Counted from the first letter of the stretch, positions 25,001-33,609 are shown. The stretch: DNA of 64,000 nt from 20CM-2-55-15 sp963738025 (GCA_963738025.1 CAVTWA010000020.1:186001-250000); one strand, 5' to 3'. The notes: generated by a model not told the origin, from the letters alone. Translations and numbers: made by a program.

Positions 25001-26724
25001 CTCGAGGAACCACGGTGCGAAGCACCAGCCCGGTGCAGCCCGAAACTTCACGCATCGTGTGGCACAAGCGCAGGTTTCTCTTGATCGCCGTCGCACTCCT
25101 GAGCATAGCCGTGTTTATTTGGGGTATAGGTAAACTGCTGCCGTCGGATGGCCTGCCCGGCGAAAAGCGAATTGCTGTTCTACCCTTCACGGTCGTGGGA
25201 AACGATGCGGAGCTGCAGCCCCTGGCCGATGGGTTGATGGAGACCTTGACGTCCAAGCTTTCGGAGATCGACGACCTTCAAAAGAGCTTAATGGTGGTGC
25301 CGGCCAGCGAGGTGCGCAGCCGGAACATCAACAATGCTGAAGCGGCGCTTCGGATTTACGGCGCGAATCTCGTTATCACGGGCAACCTGCAACGCTGGGG
25401 CGACCGCATTCAATTCACCATGAACCTGGTGGACACAGCCAAAGTCCGGCAAATTGCCTCTCGGACGTTTGACTTTGAGCCGACGCAACTCATTGCGTTG
25501 CGCGACGGCGCCGTGAATGGCGCACTTCAGTTGTGCGCTTTGAAACTGTCCCCGCAGGCCGGACGGTCGCTGGCGGCGGGCGAAACGGGTATGCCCAACG
25601 CGTATCAGGAGTATTTGAAAGGAACCGGTTATCTGGCGCGCTACGATTTACCGGGCAATATCGAAAACGCTATTACCAGCCTCACACAAGCAGTGCGAAT
25701 CGATGCCAATTATGCCCGGGCCTTCGCCGCGCTGGGTCAGGCTCACTGGAAAAAAGCGGTCCGCGAAAGCAGCACATCCGAGGCACAACTCGCGCTCGAC
25801 AATATTCAGAATGCTATTCGACTCGACCCGGTCTCGGTGGATGCGCGTGTCAAGCGAGGCGAGATCTACAGCGAGAGCGGAAAATCCGCGGAAGCGATCC
25901 GGGAACTGGAAGGGGTGTTGCAGACAGCTCCACAAAATGCCGAAGCCTTCAGGGCTTTGGGCAGGGCATACGAAGCCGCACAACAGTTAAAGCAAGCAGA
26001 GACAGCCTATCTCCAGGCAATTCAAAACCAACCGGCAGACTGGTATGGTCACCTGCTGCTCGGCTTGTTTTACTATCGGCAGGGGCGTGATACCGAAGCA
26101 CAAAAGGCCTGGGAGGATGCCCGTAAACTCACTCCCGATAACGAAGTGCTCTACCGCAATCTCGCCGGAGTGGCGCTACGCCAGGGCAACTTTCGCCAGG
26201 CGTCGGACATGCTCAGCAAAGCCCTTCGTTTCGAACCGAACCAATCGACCTATAACACGCTTGCCATTGCGTATTACTATCAGCGGCGCTACGAGGAAGC
26301 GGCGTCGGCCCTTAACTCGGCGATTGACCTTGATCCGAATCACTATTCGTCGTGGGGCAATCTTGGGACGGTGCTCCGTCACATACCTGATGGTGCGGAA
26401 CAAGCCAAAGATGATTTTCGCCAGGCTATCGCACTAGCCAATAGAGCTCTGCTCGTCACTAAGTCCGACAACAATACCCACGCCAATCTGGCGGAATACT
26501 GGGCAAAATTAGGGGAACGCGACAAATCACTAGCGGAGATCGGTCAGATCGCTCCGGCGGCCAGAGGCCCCTTCCTCGACCGCATCATTCTGGCTTACGA
26601 ATTAACCGGGAACCGCTCGCTGGCGTTAGCTGCACTGGATTCGATCGGCGCACATGATCCAATCCTGACATTGATTAAAAACGATCCGGATTTGGAAAAC
26701 CTGTGGCGCGCCTCAGGCCGTTGA
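22045..26724 (+). CDS. S41-peptidase-like / Ser-Thr kinase / TPR fusion protein
   Basis: One uninterrupted frame of 1559 codons, with GAGG before ATG 22045. Residues about 300-560 form a C-terminal-processing-peptidase (S41) domain: GLILDVRSNPGGS near 367-379 and DASSYSATDIFAAG with presumed nucleophile Ser480. At the position where CtpA-type enzymes carry the catalytic Lys it reads VDENTGGGGAN, nearer the IRBP/tricorn-like pattern. Residues about 714-975 are a Hanks kinase: GAGGMG, Lys743 in VAIKFLP, HRDIKSSN (833-840) and DFG (853-855), all intact. A membrane segment lies at about 1010-1031, then a TolB/FlgO-like domain (RIAVLPFTVVG) and roughly eight TPRs. The peptidase half is on the same side as the kinase, so it is predicted cytoplasmic. 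Confidence 0.88.
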   Translation: MNRMVYEDGSSIALSALRLLESQKVEIGCPNLKIRTIPKFLEHAASLRLSRREKVILVDQATLLIEHFYAHLPFKRVRYATEPVQRFRLIHAQLDQLTDLQFHELMLQAFLRLRDAHTFYGLPLPYKGSFALLPFRMDCYEEKGHKRFIVTNVLPGFEHPHFGVGSEIRLWQGMAVERAIEREAEQEPGCNPASRFVRGLKRMTKRNLAFTIPPDEQSVVIQYIPATGSSEDFCIVLPWYVLTECLVHSERSGARSSLNQSMAELKQLSRILWQRDGLLQESGETQINDRAQRSQFPEVFEFQFSGGMELPDSAAPASLRDPANPEKKFGYIRVKSFEVGSKDDGDPDQFIAEFTRILLLMKDAAPDGLILDVRSNPGGSVEAAERILQLLTPISIEPTRFHFVNSRVNQQIAAALKESDQVMDANQREWRPWVDDLLGAVSSGLLVTGGKPLTNPDSANDTGQIYQGPVVLIIDASSYSATDIFAAGFQDHGIGQVIGVDENTGGGGANRWLHEQLVEKLEEKLPSISLKTLPKHAQMGVAIRRASRVGLGAGSVIEDEGVKRDVEYQTTRDDVLHHDRDLLRFACAQLGREEVSRLRIVKADLLEPEGVSLIVETQNIYRIDCFLNGLQQCSFATVNGVNAFRVPTAGLLDPPPVLLRVNGFRKLTDSIGASNLRMVARDVFEFANQEVQASAATRRWIELDRMVGSIVSHYRLTEELGAGGMGIVYKAHDTRLDRLVAIKFLPAASVSDKERRRFVTEAQSAAGIHHPNICPIYEIGEHQGQLFFVMALLDGKTISDKVHDGPLPIDTALDITVQVAAGLEKAHRQGVVHRDIKSSNIVVDGDGHAWILDFGVALRQDSDLTASGAIVGTPAYMSPEQAQGMTVDHRSDLWSLAVVLFEMLTGQVPFHGSHYSVLHAIVTEDPPSVPSLRPGIPGQIVQFMTRAFAKDRDKRWQSAAEMAEELGQIRRALLAETETLGAGTIARGTTVRSTSPVQPETSRIVWHKRRFLLIAVALLSIAVFIWGIGKLLPSDGLPGEKRIAVLPFTVVGNDAELQPLADGLMETLTSKLSEIDDLQKSLMVVPASEVRSRNINNAEAALRIYGANLVITGNLQRWGDRIQFTMNLVDTAKVRQIASRTFDFEPTQLIALRDGAVNGALQLCALKLSPQAGRSLAAGETGMPNAYQEYLKGTGYLARYDLPGNIENAITSLTQAVRIDANYARAFAALGQAHWKKAVRESSTSEAQLALDNIQNAIRLDPVSVDARVKRGEIYSESGKSAEAIRELEGVLQTAPQNAEAFRALGRAYEAAQQLKQAETAYLQAIQNQPADWYGHLLLGLFYYRQGRDTEAQKAWEDARKLTPDNEVLYRNLAGVALRQGNFRQASDMLSKALRFEPNQSTYNTLAIAYYYQRRYEEAASALNSAIDLDPNHYSSWGNLGTVLRHIPDGAEQAKDDFRQAIALANRALLVTKSDNNTHANLAEYWAKLGERDKSLAEIGQIAPAARGPFLDRIILAYELTGNRSLALAALDSIGAHDPILTLIKNDPDLENLWRASGR

Positions 26725-26728
26725 CAAC

Positions 26729-26847
26729 AGGTGGGTGTTGGATAAGCCACGGATTGAACGGATTTAACGGATGGGCGCGTTAACAGTCTGTGGATGCGCC
26801 CATCCGTTAAATCCGTTCAATCCGTGGCTTATCCACTCCGGGGCAAA
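26729..26847. repeat. 119-bp form of the ACGGATTNA palindrome (copy 4)
   Basis: Outer flanks AGGTGGGTGTT and CACTCCGGGGCAAA bracket arms of nonamer modules. The arms face each other around a loop with GTTAACAGTCTGTG. The same 119-bp sequence occurs in opposite orientation at 35753-35871, flanks and loop included. It lies between convergent genes (stops at 26724 and 26854). Confidence 0.93.
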
Positions 26848-26853
26848 TTGAGG

Positions 26854-27042
26854 TCAGAGTCCAACGTTAGCGTCTGGTGCCACCGACGGCAATCCGAGCA
26901 GACCGAGCAGAATGTTTGAAGCCTTCACGACGTCGGCGCGCACGGCTTTCTTGTCGTACGCTTCCTTCTTTAACGCATCTTGCAGTAAGGCGATAGCGGC
27001 GGCGATCTGAGCTTGAGAATCGGTGGCTGCACCTGGTGTCAT
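26854..27042 (-). CDS. Small helical protein of unknown function (62 aa)
   Basis: CAGGAGA stands about 8 bases before ATG 27042. The product is a compact helical peptide: SQAQIAAAIALLQDALKKEA, then YDKKAVRADVVKASNILLGL. It has no signal peptide, Cys or membrane helix. The good ribosome-binding site and regular heptad-like pattern support translation. No family is recognised. It is on the same strand as the downstream sugar-acid genes only by position; they are read separately. Confidence 0.6.
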   Translation of the reverse strand: MTPGAATDSQAQIAAAIALLQDALKKEAYDKKAVRADVVKASNILLGLLGLPSVAPDANVGL

Positions 27043-27134
27043 GAATAAATCTCCTGTAACGCAATTGGCGCTTCATGGCGCCGTCAGCGTTACCGGATAA
27101 TACCATCAACGGCAACGGGCAACCGGGCACGAGT

Positions 27135-28055
27135 TTATCGGCCCCAGTGCAGGACCATCGGTTCCAGGCGCCGGGCGGTTTCAATGAGACCAGCGCGGAT
27201 GGCAGGATGCATATTGGGGATTGGATGGCGGGGGAGGTCGCAATCGATCACGCCCCCTTCCTTCATCAAAGCTTTGCAAGCCAGAAGACCGCATTGACGG
27301 TTTTCGTAGTTGATCAGCGGGAGCCAGCGCTGGTAAGCGGCAAAGGCCTTATCGCGAGATCCTGCCAGATAAGCGTCGACGATCTGGCGGATTCCGTCCG
27401 GATAACCTCCGCCGGTCATCGCTCCCGTTGCGCCCGCTTCAAGATCGACAAACAACGTGATGCCCTCTTCACCATCCCAGGGCCCTTCCACAGCTTCACC
27501 GCCGATTCTGATCAGTTCACGCAGCTTCGCTGCCGTTCCAGGCGACTCGATTTTGAAGTAACTTACTTGCTCCAACTCTCGAGCCATCCGGGCAAGAAAA
27601 GCGGCAGGAAGCAATGTGCCGCTGACGGGCGCGTCCTGGATCATTATCGGGATGCGGAGGGCGCCGGATAACTCATGGAAGAACTCAAAAATCTGTTGTT
27701 CAGGAACCCGTATGGTCGCGCCGTGATACGGCGGCATGACCATGACCATGGCGGCCCCCGCATCCTGAGCCCGTTTACTGCGTTCGATGCACACCCTCGA
27801 GCTGAAATGAGTTGTCGTAACGATCACTGGAACCCGCCCCGCAACGTGCGACAGGATTGCGGCGGTCAACACCTCCCGTTCCTCATCGGACAGGACGAAT
27901 TGCTCCGAGAAATTGGCGAGGATACAAATGCCGTTGGAGCCGGCGTCAATCATGAAATCGATACAGCGTTTCTGGCTTTCCAGATCCAGCGCCCCCGATT
28001 CCGTAAAGGTTGTGGGAACGACAGGAAATACGCCTTTGTATGGAGATGCATTCAT
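27135..28055 (-). CDS. 2-keto-3-deoxyarabonate dehydratase-like (DHDPS family)
   Basis: A 306-residue TIM-barrel enzyme of the dihydrodipicolinate synthase superfamily. GVFPVVPTTFTESGALDLES opens it, MVMPPYHGA holds the family Tyr, QVSYFKIESPG carries the Schiff-base Lys and GGGYPDGIRQIV follows. The overall text resembles L-2-keto-3-deoxyarabonate dehydratase of the non-phosphorylative arabinose pathway, which makes alpha-ketoglutaric semialdehyde. The neighbour 9 bases upstream encodes the enzyme that oxidises that product, which supports the call. A related keto-deoxy sugar-acid or hydroxyproline-pathway substrate is possible. Confidence 0.78.
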   Translation of the reverse strand: MNASPYKGVFPVVPTTFTESGALDLESQKRCIDFMIDAGSNGICILANFSEQFVLSDEEREVLTAAILSHVAGRVPVIVTTTHFSSRVCIERSKRAQDAGAAMVMVMPPYHGATIRVPEQQIFEFFHELSGALRIPIMIQDAPVSGTLLPAAFLARMARELEQVSYFKIESPGTAAKLRELIRIGGEAVEGPWDGEEGITLFVDLEAGATGAMTGGGYPDGIRQIVDAYLAGSRDKAFAAYQRWLPLINYENRQCGLLACKALMKEGGVIDCDLPRHPIPNMHPAIRAGLIETARRLEPMVLHWGR

Positions 28056-28064
28056 GCGGCTACT

Positions 28065-29663
28065 CTAGCGGCTGATCGAGCCCTGTGTCCACTGTCCATC
28101 CACGCCCCGCCAGAGTCCTTGAGGGTTCGCATCCTGCAATTCAGCTGGTAGCGCGGTGTCTGGAAAATTCTGGTAGGCGACAGGCCGCGCAAACCGAAGA
28201 ATCGCCGCAGTGCCGACGGACGTTGTTTTCGAATCGGTAGTCGCCGGATACGGTCCGCCATGTTGCATGGAAGCGCACACCTCTACGCCTGTCGGAAAGC
28301 CGTTGAAGATCAATCGGCCCGCCTTTTCTTCAAGAATCGAAATGAGCGCCGCATAGTCCGACAGGTCTTTCGAGGTTCCATGGATCGTCGCGGTCAGATG
28401 GCCTTCCAGGTTCCCGGCTATGGCAAGGAGTTCGTCGCGGGAGTTACATCGGACAATGACAGTTGAAGGACCGAAGACTTCCTCACTTAACGCACGCTGT
28501 CTCATAAAAGTCTCCGGGCGTGTAAAGAACACCGCGGGACGCGCCTCCATCCTGCTCTGGTCCGCGGGATTGATAGACTGGGCAGCTTCAACTCCCTCTA
28601 TTGCGGTCAAGTGCTCGACGCCCGCTTCATATGCGTGCAGAATTCCTGCATGGAGCATCGGCCCCGGCGTGGAATTTGTGATCAGCCGTTTCAGCTCGTT
28701 GGAGAATCGCGAGAAGTCTTCGCCGCCGATCCCGATCGCGAGACCAGGACACGTGCAGAACTGCCCGGTACCAAGCAGAACCGATGCCTTCAGCCCCTCC
28801 GCGATGGTCTCGGCCCGTTCATTCAAAGCTCCCGGCAGGACGAACACCGGATTCGCGCTGCCCATCTCGGCATACACCGGAATCGGTTGGGCCCTGCGAG
28901 ACGCGGCGTCGAAGAGAGCCCGTCCAGCTCGTAAGGAGCCGGTGAAACCGACGGCTCTCGCGAGCGGGTGCTGGACCACCGCAACGGCCATTTCGTTGCG
29001 CGTACTCTGGAGCAGAGAAAACACGCCTCCAGGCATGCCTGTTTTTTCGGCAGCCTTGATGACGGCGCGGGCCGTCAACTCGGATGTCGCCGGATGGGCG
29101 GGATGTGCCTTGACGACGACAGGACAACCTGCGGCAAGAGCCGATGCCGTATCTCCCCCCGCAACCGAAAACGCCAGAGGAAAATTGCTCGCACTGAAAA
29201 CGGCGACGGGACCGATCGGAATCAGCATCCGGCGAATGTCCGGTCTTGGAAATGGCTTTCTGCCGGGAATGCCGCGGTCGATGCGCGCGTCCACCCAGGA
29301 GCCCTCCCGGATGAGCGCGGCAAACATTTTCAACTGATTGACCGTGCGCCCGCGCTCGCCCGCCAGGCGTTCCGCGATCGGCAGCGCGGTCTCCGCGCTC
29401 GCGGTGACGAGCAGATCATCGCCAAGTGCGAGGATTTCTTCTCCGATCTGCTCCAGAAATGCAGCTCGCTGCTCGCGTGCGATCTTTCGAAACGCTTCAA
29501 AGTCTCTTGCGGCTGCCTCAAACGCCGTCTCGATGTGCCGCTCGCTGGCCTCCTCGAACTCTATGGCAGTGCCTCGCGCGGTAAAGGCGTCCATCTTGCC
29601 GGCGGTTCCCGCACTCCCATCGATTGTTCCGCACGCTATGATGTTTCGGCCTTGAAGTTTCAT
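28065..29663 (-). CDS. Alpha-ketoglutaric semialdehyde dehydrogenase
   Basis: Aldehyde dehydrogenase of 532 residues, starting MKLQGRNIIACGTIDGSAGT at ATG 29663; codons back to 29702 look intergenic. Diagnostic blocks: GPVAVFSASNFPLAFSVAGG (Asn of the oxyanion hole), VVVKAHPAHPATSE, VGFTGSLRAGRALFD, YAEMGSANPVFVLPG (general-base Glu) and LGTGQFCTCPGLAIG (nucleophile Cys). The HPAHPxT and GQFCTCPGL patterns mark the KGSADH class, which turns 2,5-dioxopentanoate into 2-oxoglutarate with NAD(P). It is the first gene of a two-gene operon with the DHDPS-family dehydratase. No regulator lies next to them. Confidence 0.88.
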   Translation of the reverse strand: MKLQGRNIIACGTIDGSAGTAGKMDAFTARGTAIEFEEASERHIETAFEAAARDFEAFRKIAREQRAAFLEQIGEEILALGDDLLVTASAETALPIAERLAGERGRTVNQLKMFAALIREGSWVDARIDRGIPGRKPFPRPDIRRMLIPIGPVAVFSASNFPLAFSVAGGDTASALAAGCPVVVKAHPAHPATSELTARAVIKAAEKTGMPGGVFSLLQSTRNEMAVAVVQHPLARAVGFTGSLRAGRALFDAASRRAQPIPVYAEMGSANPVFVLPGALNERAETIAEGLKASVLLGTGQFCTCPGLAIGIGGEDFSRFSNELKRLITNSTPGPMLHAGILHAYEAGVEHLTAIEGVEAAQSINPADQSRMEARPAVFFTRPETFMRQRALSEEVFGPSTVIVRCNSRDELLAIAGNLEGHLTATIHGTSKDLSDYAALISILEEKAGRLIFNGFPTGVEVCASMQHGGPYPATTDSKTTSVGTAAILRFARPVAYQNFPDTALPAELQDANPQGLWRGVDGQWTQGSISR

Positions 29664-29736
29664 CGTTGTTAAATGAAGGCGTCGCGGCCGCCATTTTAAC
29701 ACGGCGCGTACGCCCCGGTTCGCCGCGTGTCTGCAG

Positions 29737-29818
29737 TCCCCGCCTAAGTACTGCTTTTCGTAATTGGATTCGAGGACAACCCGAACTCAGCTATTCCCCG
29801 CCTAAGCTAGGCGGGGAC
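29737..29818. repeat. CCCCGCCTAAG repeat, long form B
   Basis: Same order as the copy at 20962: CCCCGCCTAAGTACTGCTTT, GGATTCGAGGACAACC, then the hairpin CCCCGCCTAAGCTAGGCGGG. It lacks about 22 bases in the middle. It lies 74 bases upstream of the dehydrogenase start. Confidence 0.88.
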
Positions 29819-29949
29819 TGGTCATACCGTTCATCAATCCGCTACATCCTAACTTGCAGGAATCCGCTACATCCAAACCTACAGGCCGTCACTCGGCCGT
29901 CCATTCTTTCTTGGACTCGCCGAGGGAATCTTTTGAAACGCACGGCACT

Positions 29950-31509
29950 TTATTTCCTCAACAGAAACCGGCCGATTGCGAGGACGTCCAGCCCCGATGC
30001 ATAAAACGTTCGGATGGCATCGCGAGGCGTCATGACCAGGGGCTCGCTGGGAAGGTTAAACGATGTGTTGATGAGCAGCGGATGTCCGGTCAGGGCTTTC
30101 ATGTTGTGCAGCAGAGTCCAGAATGGAGGATTGTCGGTGCGATTTACGGTGTGCACGCGGACGTAGCGGTCCCCGATCGTAAACTTTGAGAGCACGCTTT
30201 TCTTCGTATCCCTGACGGCGTAAACGGATGCAATCGTTCGAGCGTTCGTACCGGTGTGCTCGAAGTATTCGGGCGCGGACTCCTCTGCGACAGAGATGAC
30301 GAACGGATGAAAACTTTCACGCTGTTTGAGGAACCGGTTGATGTTCTCGTCGATGTACGGTGTGAAAGGATTCGCGACGATGCTGCGAAAACCGAGCGCG
30401 CGATGGCCGAACTCGCATCGTCCCTGGAACCATCCGATCAGCCCGCCTTCCAACAGAGTCCGGCACGTTTCATCGACCAGCGCGTCGAGAGCGGGAAAGA
30501 AGCTGCAGACGAGCTTGCAATTGTCCAACTCCGCTTTGATCTGAGAATCCGGAAACTCCGGACCGAGCGCCGGGTAAATGAAGCGCGATTCGGTCGCTTG
30601 CACGCCTTTGCGAGCGCTGCAAGCTAATGCAGCGCCGATACAGAGGAGTTCGCTTCCGGGAGCCGGCGGCACAAACACGCCTTCGTGCCCGAATTGTTGT
30701 TCGAGCTCGCGAACGAGCAGTGGGTTTTCGGCGAGAAATCCCGCCACACAGAGATTCGACAGATTCAGTCGCCGGCAGAAATCTGCGGCCATCCGGCCGA
30801 TGATTCCATTGGTCCATGCCTGCAGACTTGCCGCAACATTCTGGGGACGCGCGAAGTTGAGGGCTTTCAGAAGTCTGTCGATCCGGGCGTCGCCACCATC
30901 CGGAGTCATGAGATCGCTGAAAACTTCCAGAAACTCGGGTTCACCGCCGGCTCCAAGCCACGCCACCTTACTGAAGGACCTGCGATGAAAACCCAGTGCG
31001 CTGGAAATCCGGTCGTACAAGGTCCTGAGTGCGGAATACTGTTCCGGTGTTTCGTCGATCTGGATTCGGGCGCCATGGCCAACAGCGAGGCAAATGCCGC
31101 CCGACTCAGTGCCGCCAGGAATGATTATGGCCGCCCGATCGAAGGGAGAGGAATAGAAAGCAGCGGCGGCGTGAGCGGCGCGATGATCTACAGGTTCGAT
31201 TGTCGCCCTGACATTTAAACCAAGACGGCGAATGTGGGGAATGAGTTTCTCGGTGGACTCCACATCACCGATGATGGCGATAAGGCCGACATCGGACGCA
31301 TCCACTCCCGCAATCTCGAGCGAAGTTCGAATGGCCTCTTCCGGCAGGGGTGCGCCGTCTGCGGACCTCGCGTGCTCCCGAATTTTGAATTGCTCGATGG
31401 CCGACGCGACGCGGTTCCCACTCCTGTTTTCGCTGGCTTCGTCGTTTTCAACGACGACCGCCGCGCTCGAAGCATCGCACGCCGTACTGATTCCGACGAT
31501 TGCCGTCAT
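29950..31509 (-). CDS. Divergent NodU/CmcH-family carbamoyltransferase paralogue
   Basis: This 519-residue protein has both halves of the carbamoyltransferase fold. The N-terminal ASKHA-type half has VDHRAAHAAAAFYSSPF with the HxxxH pair. The C-terminal half has FQGRCEFGHRALGFRSIVAN and HPLLINTSFNLPSEPLV. Two N-terminal sites kept by the neighbouring paralogue are altered: GGVALN is replaced by AGFLAEN, GDDGAALGAAL by GSELLCIGAAL, and the DEYKIMGLAPYG block is not recognisable. It may therefore be a partner or altered-specificity subunit. Its start overlaps the paralogue's stop by four bases. Confidence 0.82.
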   Translation of the reverse strand: MTAIVGISTACDASSAAVVVENDEASENRSGNRVASAIEQFKIREHARSADGAPLPEEAIRTSLEIAGVDASDVGLIAIIGDVESTEKLIPHIRRLGLNVRATIEPVDHRAAHAAAAFYSSPFDRAAIIIPGGTESGGICLAVGHGARIQIDETPEQYSALRTLYDRISSALGFHRRSFSKVAWLGAGGEPEFLEVFSDLMTPDGGDARIDRLLKALNFARPQNVAASLQAWTNGIIGRMAADFCRRLNLSNLCVAGFLAENPLLVRELEQQFGHEGVFVPPAPGSELLCIGAALACSARKGVQATESRFIYPALGPEFPDSQIKAELDNCKLVCSFFPALDALVDETCRTLLEGGLIGWFQGRCEFGHRALGFRSIVANPFTPYIDENINRFLKQRESFHPFVISVAEESAPEYFEHTGTNARTIASVYAVRDTKKSVLSKFTIGDRYVRVHTVNRTDNPPFWTLLHNMKALTGHPLLINTSFNLPSEPLVMTPRDAIRTFYASGLDVLAIGRFLLRK

Positions 31510-33281
31510 GAACCCGGCTCGCCGAGGGCGCTCCGCCTCGTGATGAGATGATTCTCGAGAAACAGCGCCTGAATCCCGGTGCCAAGGAATGTGGCTATCG
31601 CCTCTTTAGGTGTATTGACAATCGGCTGCCCTTTGACATTGAAGCTGGTGTTGAGAAGCATTTCACGGCCTGAGATCTTCCCTGTCTCCTTCAGCAGAGC
31701 GTGAAAGTCCGGGTTGTCCTTTTCACTGACCGTCTGCACGCGTGCGCTGCCATTGACGTGAGTGATGGCAGGAAGCGTCTGGCGATGCGCGGCCCGTACA
31801 TTGACGGTGGTGATCATGTACGGCAGGTGCTCTTCTGGATTCATCTCGAACCATACATGAGCCTGTTCGAACGAAACGGCCGGAGCGAATGGACGGAAAG
31901 CCTCGCGCTTCTTGACCATCGCATTGATTCTGTCGCGCATCTCCGGATGGCCGGGATCCGCCAGGATGCTGCGATTGCCGAGCGCTCGCGGACCGAACTC
32001 CATTCGCCCACGGTGCCACGCAACAACCTCGCCGCGCGCGATCCGTCGCGCAGCCTCAGCGCAAACATCAACGAAGCTCGAAAATGACGTCACCTGGATG
32101 TCGTCCTGATACTCCTGAAGCGCCTTGGCGATCTCGTCGGCGGACGATGCCGGGCCAAAGAAGGGGACAGGCAGTCGCGTATGACGAAGTTCGCCATACA
32201 GAGACGCGCGGTACAGCGCCGCTCCCAGGGCAGCTCCGTCGTCACCTGCGGCCGGCTGGACGTAGATCTCGTCGAACAGGCCGGACCGCACCAGACTGCC
32301 GTTCGCACTGCAGTTCAGCGCCACGCCTCCCGCCATGGCGAGGCGCCGCAAAGATGTTTCCTTCTGAAAATATCGGCACACATGAAGCATCGTCTTCTCA
32401 AGACATTCCTGTAGCGCCGCGGCCAGGTCGCAATGCTGCGCAGCGATTTCGTCGGCGTTCTTGCGCCGTGGTCCCAGCTCTGTTTCGAGGAAACGGCGGG
32501 ACGCGCGATAGTTGTCGCGTTCTTCCGGCGTGCGGTTCAGCGAAAGGGCGGGAATACGGATGGACCCGTTTGGGAGATATTCCACCGCTTTTTCGAAAAA
32601 TGAGCGGAACTTGTCAGGACGTCCGTAGGGAGCGAGTCCCATGATCTTGTACTCGTCGCCGTTGAAGTCGAAACCGAGGTGCATGGTGATCAGCGAATAC
32701 AAGACTCCGATGGAATGCAGGGCTGAAATCGAGTGCAGCTTTCTCATTTTCCCGTCGCGGGCGTGGAAGAACGTTGCGCTCTCCACCTCACCCATACCGT
32801 CCACGACGGCGACCAGACATTCATTCCAGCCTGAAGTGAAGCAGGCACTGGCCGCATGAGCGAGATGGTGCGATACGTGACACGCGCGGTCGGCCGGGAA
32901 CTCCGGAAAATGACTGTGGATGTCCCTGAGAAAGGCGGCGCGGGAGAGCACGCCTTCGTAAAACTCCGCCGACGGAACATCTCGCCGCCAAACCTTTTCG
33001 TAAGGGGAGTAATCGAAGGAGTGCACGATTTCATCGATCTGGTCGATGCGCAGCTTGCTTTCCGACAGGCAATAGCCGATTGCTCCGGAGGGGAATGATC
33101 CTGTTTGCTTTTCGCCGGTGAATCGCTCCTCCGCCGCCGCTGCGACGATTTCTCCATCGACGAGCAGTGCCGCGGCCGCATCAAGTCCCTGGCGAATGCG
33201 CAGTTCTTCGGGGGCGGGATTCCCGCGGCGGCATTTGTAGGCTGCAGAATTCGGCAGTCCGCTGATTCCGAGAATTTTCAC
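31506..33281 (-). CDS. NodU/CmcH-family carbamoyltransferase
   Basis: GTG 33281 is chosen: AAGGA lies upstream and the product begins MKILGISGLPNSAAYKCRRG, while the earlier frame is non-coding in character. All family blocks are present in the 591 residues: RIRQGLDAAAALLVDGEIVA, HVSHHLAHAASACFTSGW, FNGDEYKIMGLAPYGRP, MAGGVALNCSANG, AAGDDGAALGAAL, then the C-terminal GRMEFGPRALGNRSILADP. Such enzymes transfer a carbamoyl group from carbamoyl phosphate, via a carbamoyl-adenylate, to hydroxyls of natural products or Nod factors. It is coupled to a degenerate paralogue and divergent from a monooxygenase/ACP pair. Confidence 0.9.
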   Translation of the reverse strand: MKILGISGLPNSAAYKCRRGNPAPEELRIRQGLDAAAALLVDGEIVAAAAEERFTGEKQTGSFPSGAIGYCLSESKLRIDQIDEIVHSFDYSPYEKVWRRDVPSAEFYEGVLSRAAFLRDIHSHFPEFPADRACHVSHHLAHAASACFTSGWNECLVAVVDGMGEVESATFFHARDGKMRKLHSISALHSIGVLYSLITMHLGFDFNGDEYKIMGLAPYGRPDKFRSFFEKAVEYLPNGSIRIPALSLNRTPEERDNYRASRRFLETELGPRRKNADEIAAQHCDLAAALQECLEKTMLHVCRYFQKETSLRRLAMAGGVALNCSANGSLVRSGLFDEIYVQPAAGDDGAALGAALYRASLYGELRHTRLPVPFFGPASSADEIAKALQEYQDDIQVTSFSSFVDVCAEAARRIARGEVVAWHRGRMEFGPRALGNRSILADPGHPEMRDRINAMVKKREAFRPFAPAVSFEQAHVWFEMNPEEHLPYMITTVNVRAAHRQTLPAITHVNGSARVQTVSEKDNPDFHALLKETGKISGREMLLNTSFNVKGQPIVNTPKEAIATFLGTGIQALFLENHLITRRSALGEPGS

Positions 33282-33609
33282 GATGAACCATCCTTCGCTG
33301 AAGCGGTGGGCAATTGATTGGCCATCGGGAAAGGGCGATCTGATCAACCACAGACACAGGGAGCCCTCCATGTCTCTGTGGTGATCAAATCCGGCACCGT
33401 ATTTGTCCGGAGAATGATCGCACCACCCCGGATGTTGTTTCTTGCCGCCCTCTGGAATTGCCACACCACACTCTTGACCGTCGAGCGACTCCAGGCGCGG
33501 TCTACGACGGCGCCCATATTTCACTGATTCGATGAAGAACGGCGGTCACAGACCGCACCTGCAATTTCTTGCGCAGCGCGTTAGGCAAGCGCATTGCTTT
33601 GCGGAGGCT
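33282..33609. other. Divergent promoter region with two hairpins
   Basis: This gap separates the carbamoyltransferase and monooxygenase operons. It contains an imperfect inverted repeat at 33341-33386 (TGATCAACCACAGA facing TCTGTGGTGATCA) and a small GCGGTC-ACA-GACCGC palindrome near 33542-33556. Either could be an operator, but nothing proves binding. No gene is supported; the open frames here are extensions of the flanking genes. Confidence 0.45.

Noticed and set aside
22045..26724. Fusion gene as an assembly join of two separate genes
   Set aside because: The frame is open across 1559 codons with no duplicate start or spacer between the peptidase and kinase parts, so a join would have to be in frame by chance. 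Read support would settle it.
28420..29337. Plus-strand frame of 305 codons opposite the semialdehyde dehydrogenase
   Set aside because: The dehydrogenase on the minus strand is complete; the composition of the plus frame is that of an antisense shadow.
29737..29818. Rho-independent terminator for the carbamoyltransferase or dehydrogenase genes
   Set aside because: The hairpin lies upstream of the dehydrogenase start and lacks a T-tract; it recurs as a dispersed repeat, so it is annotated as repeat only.
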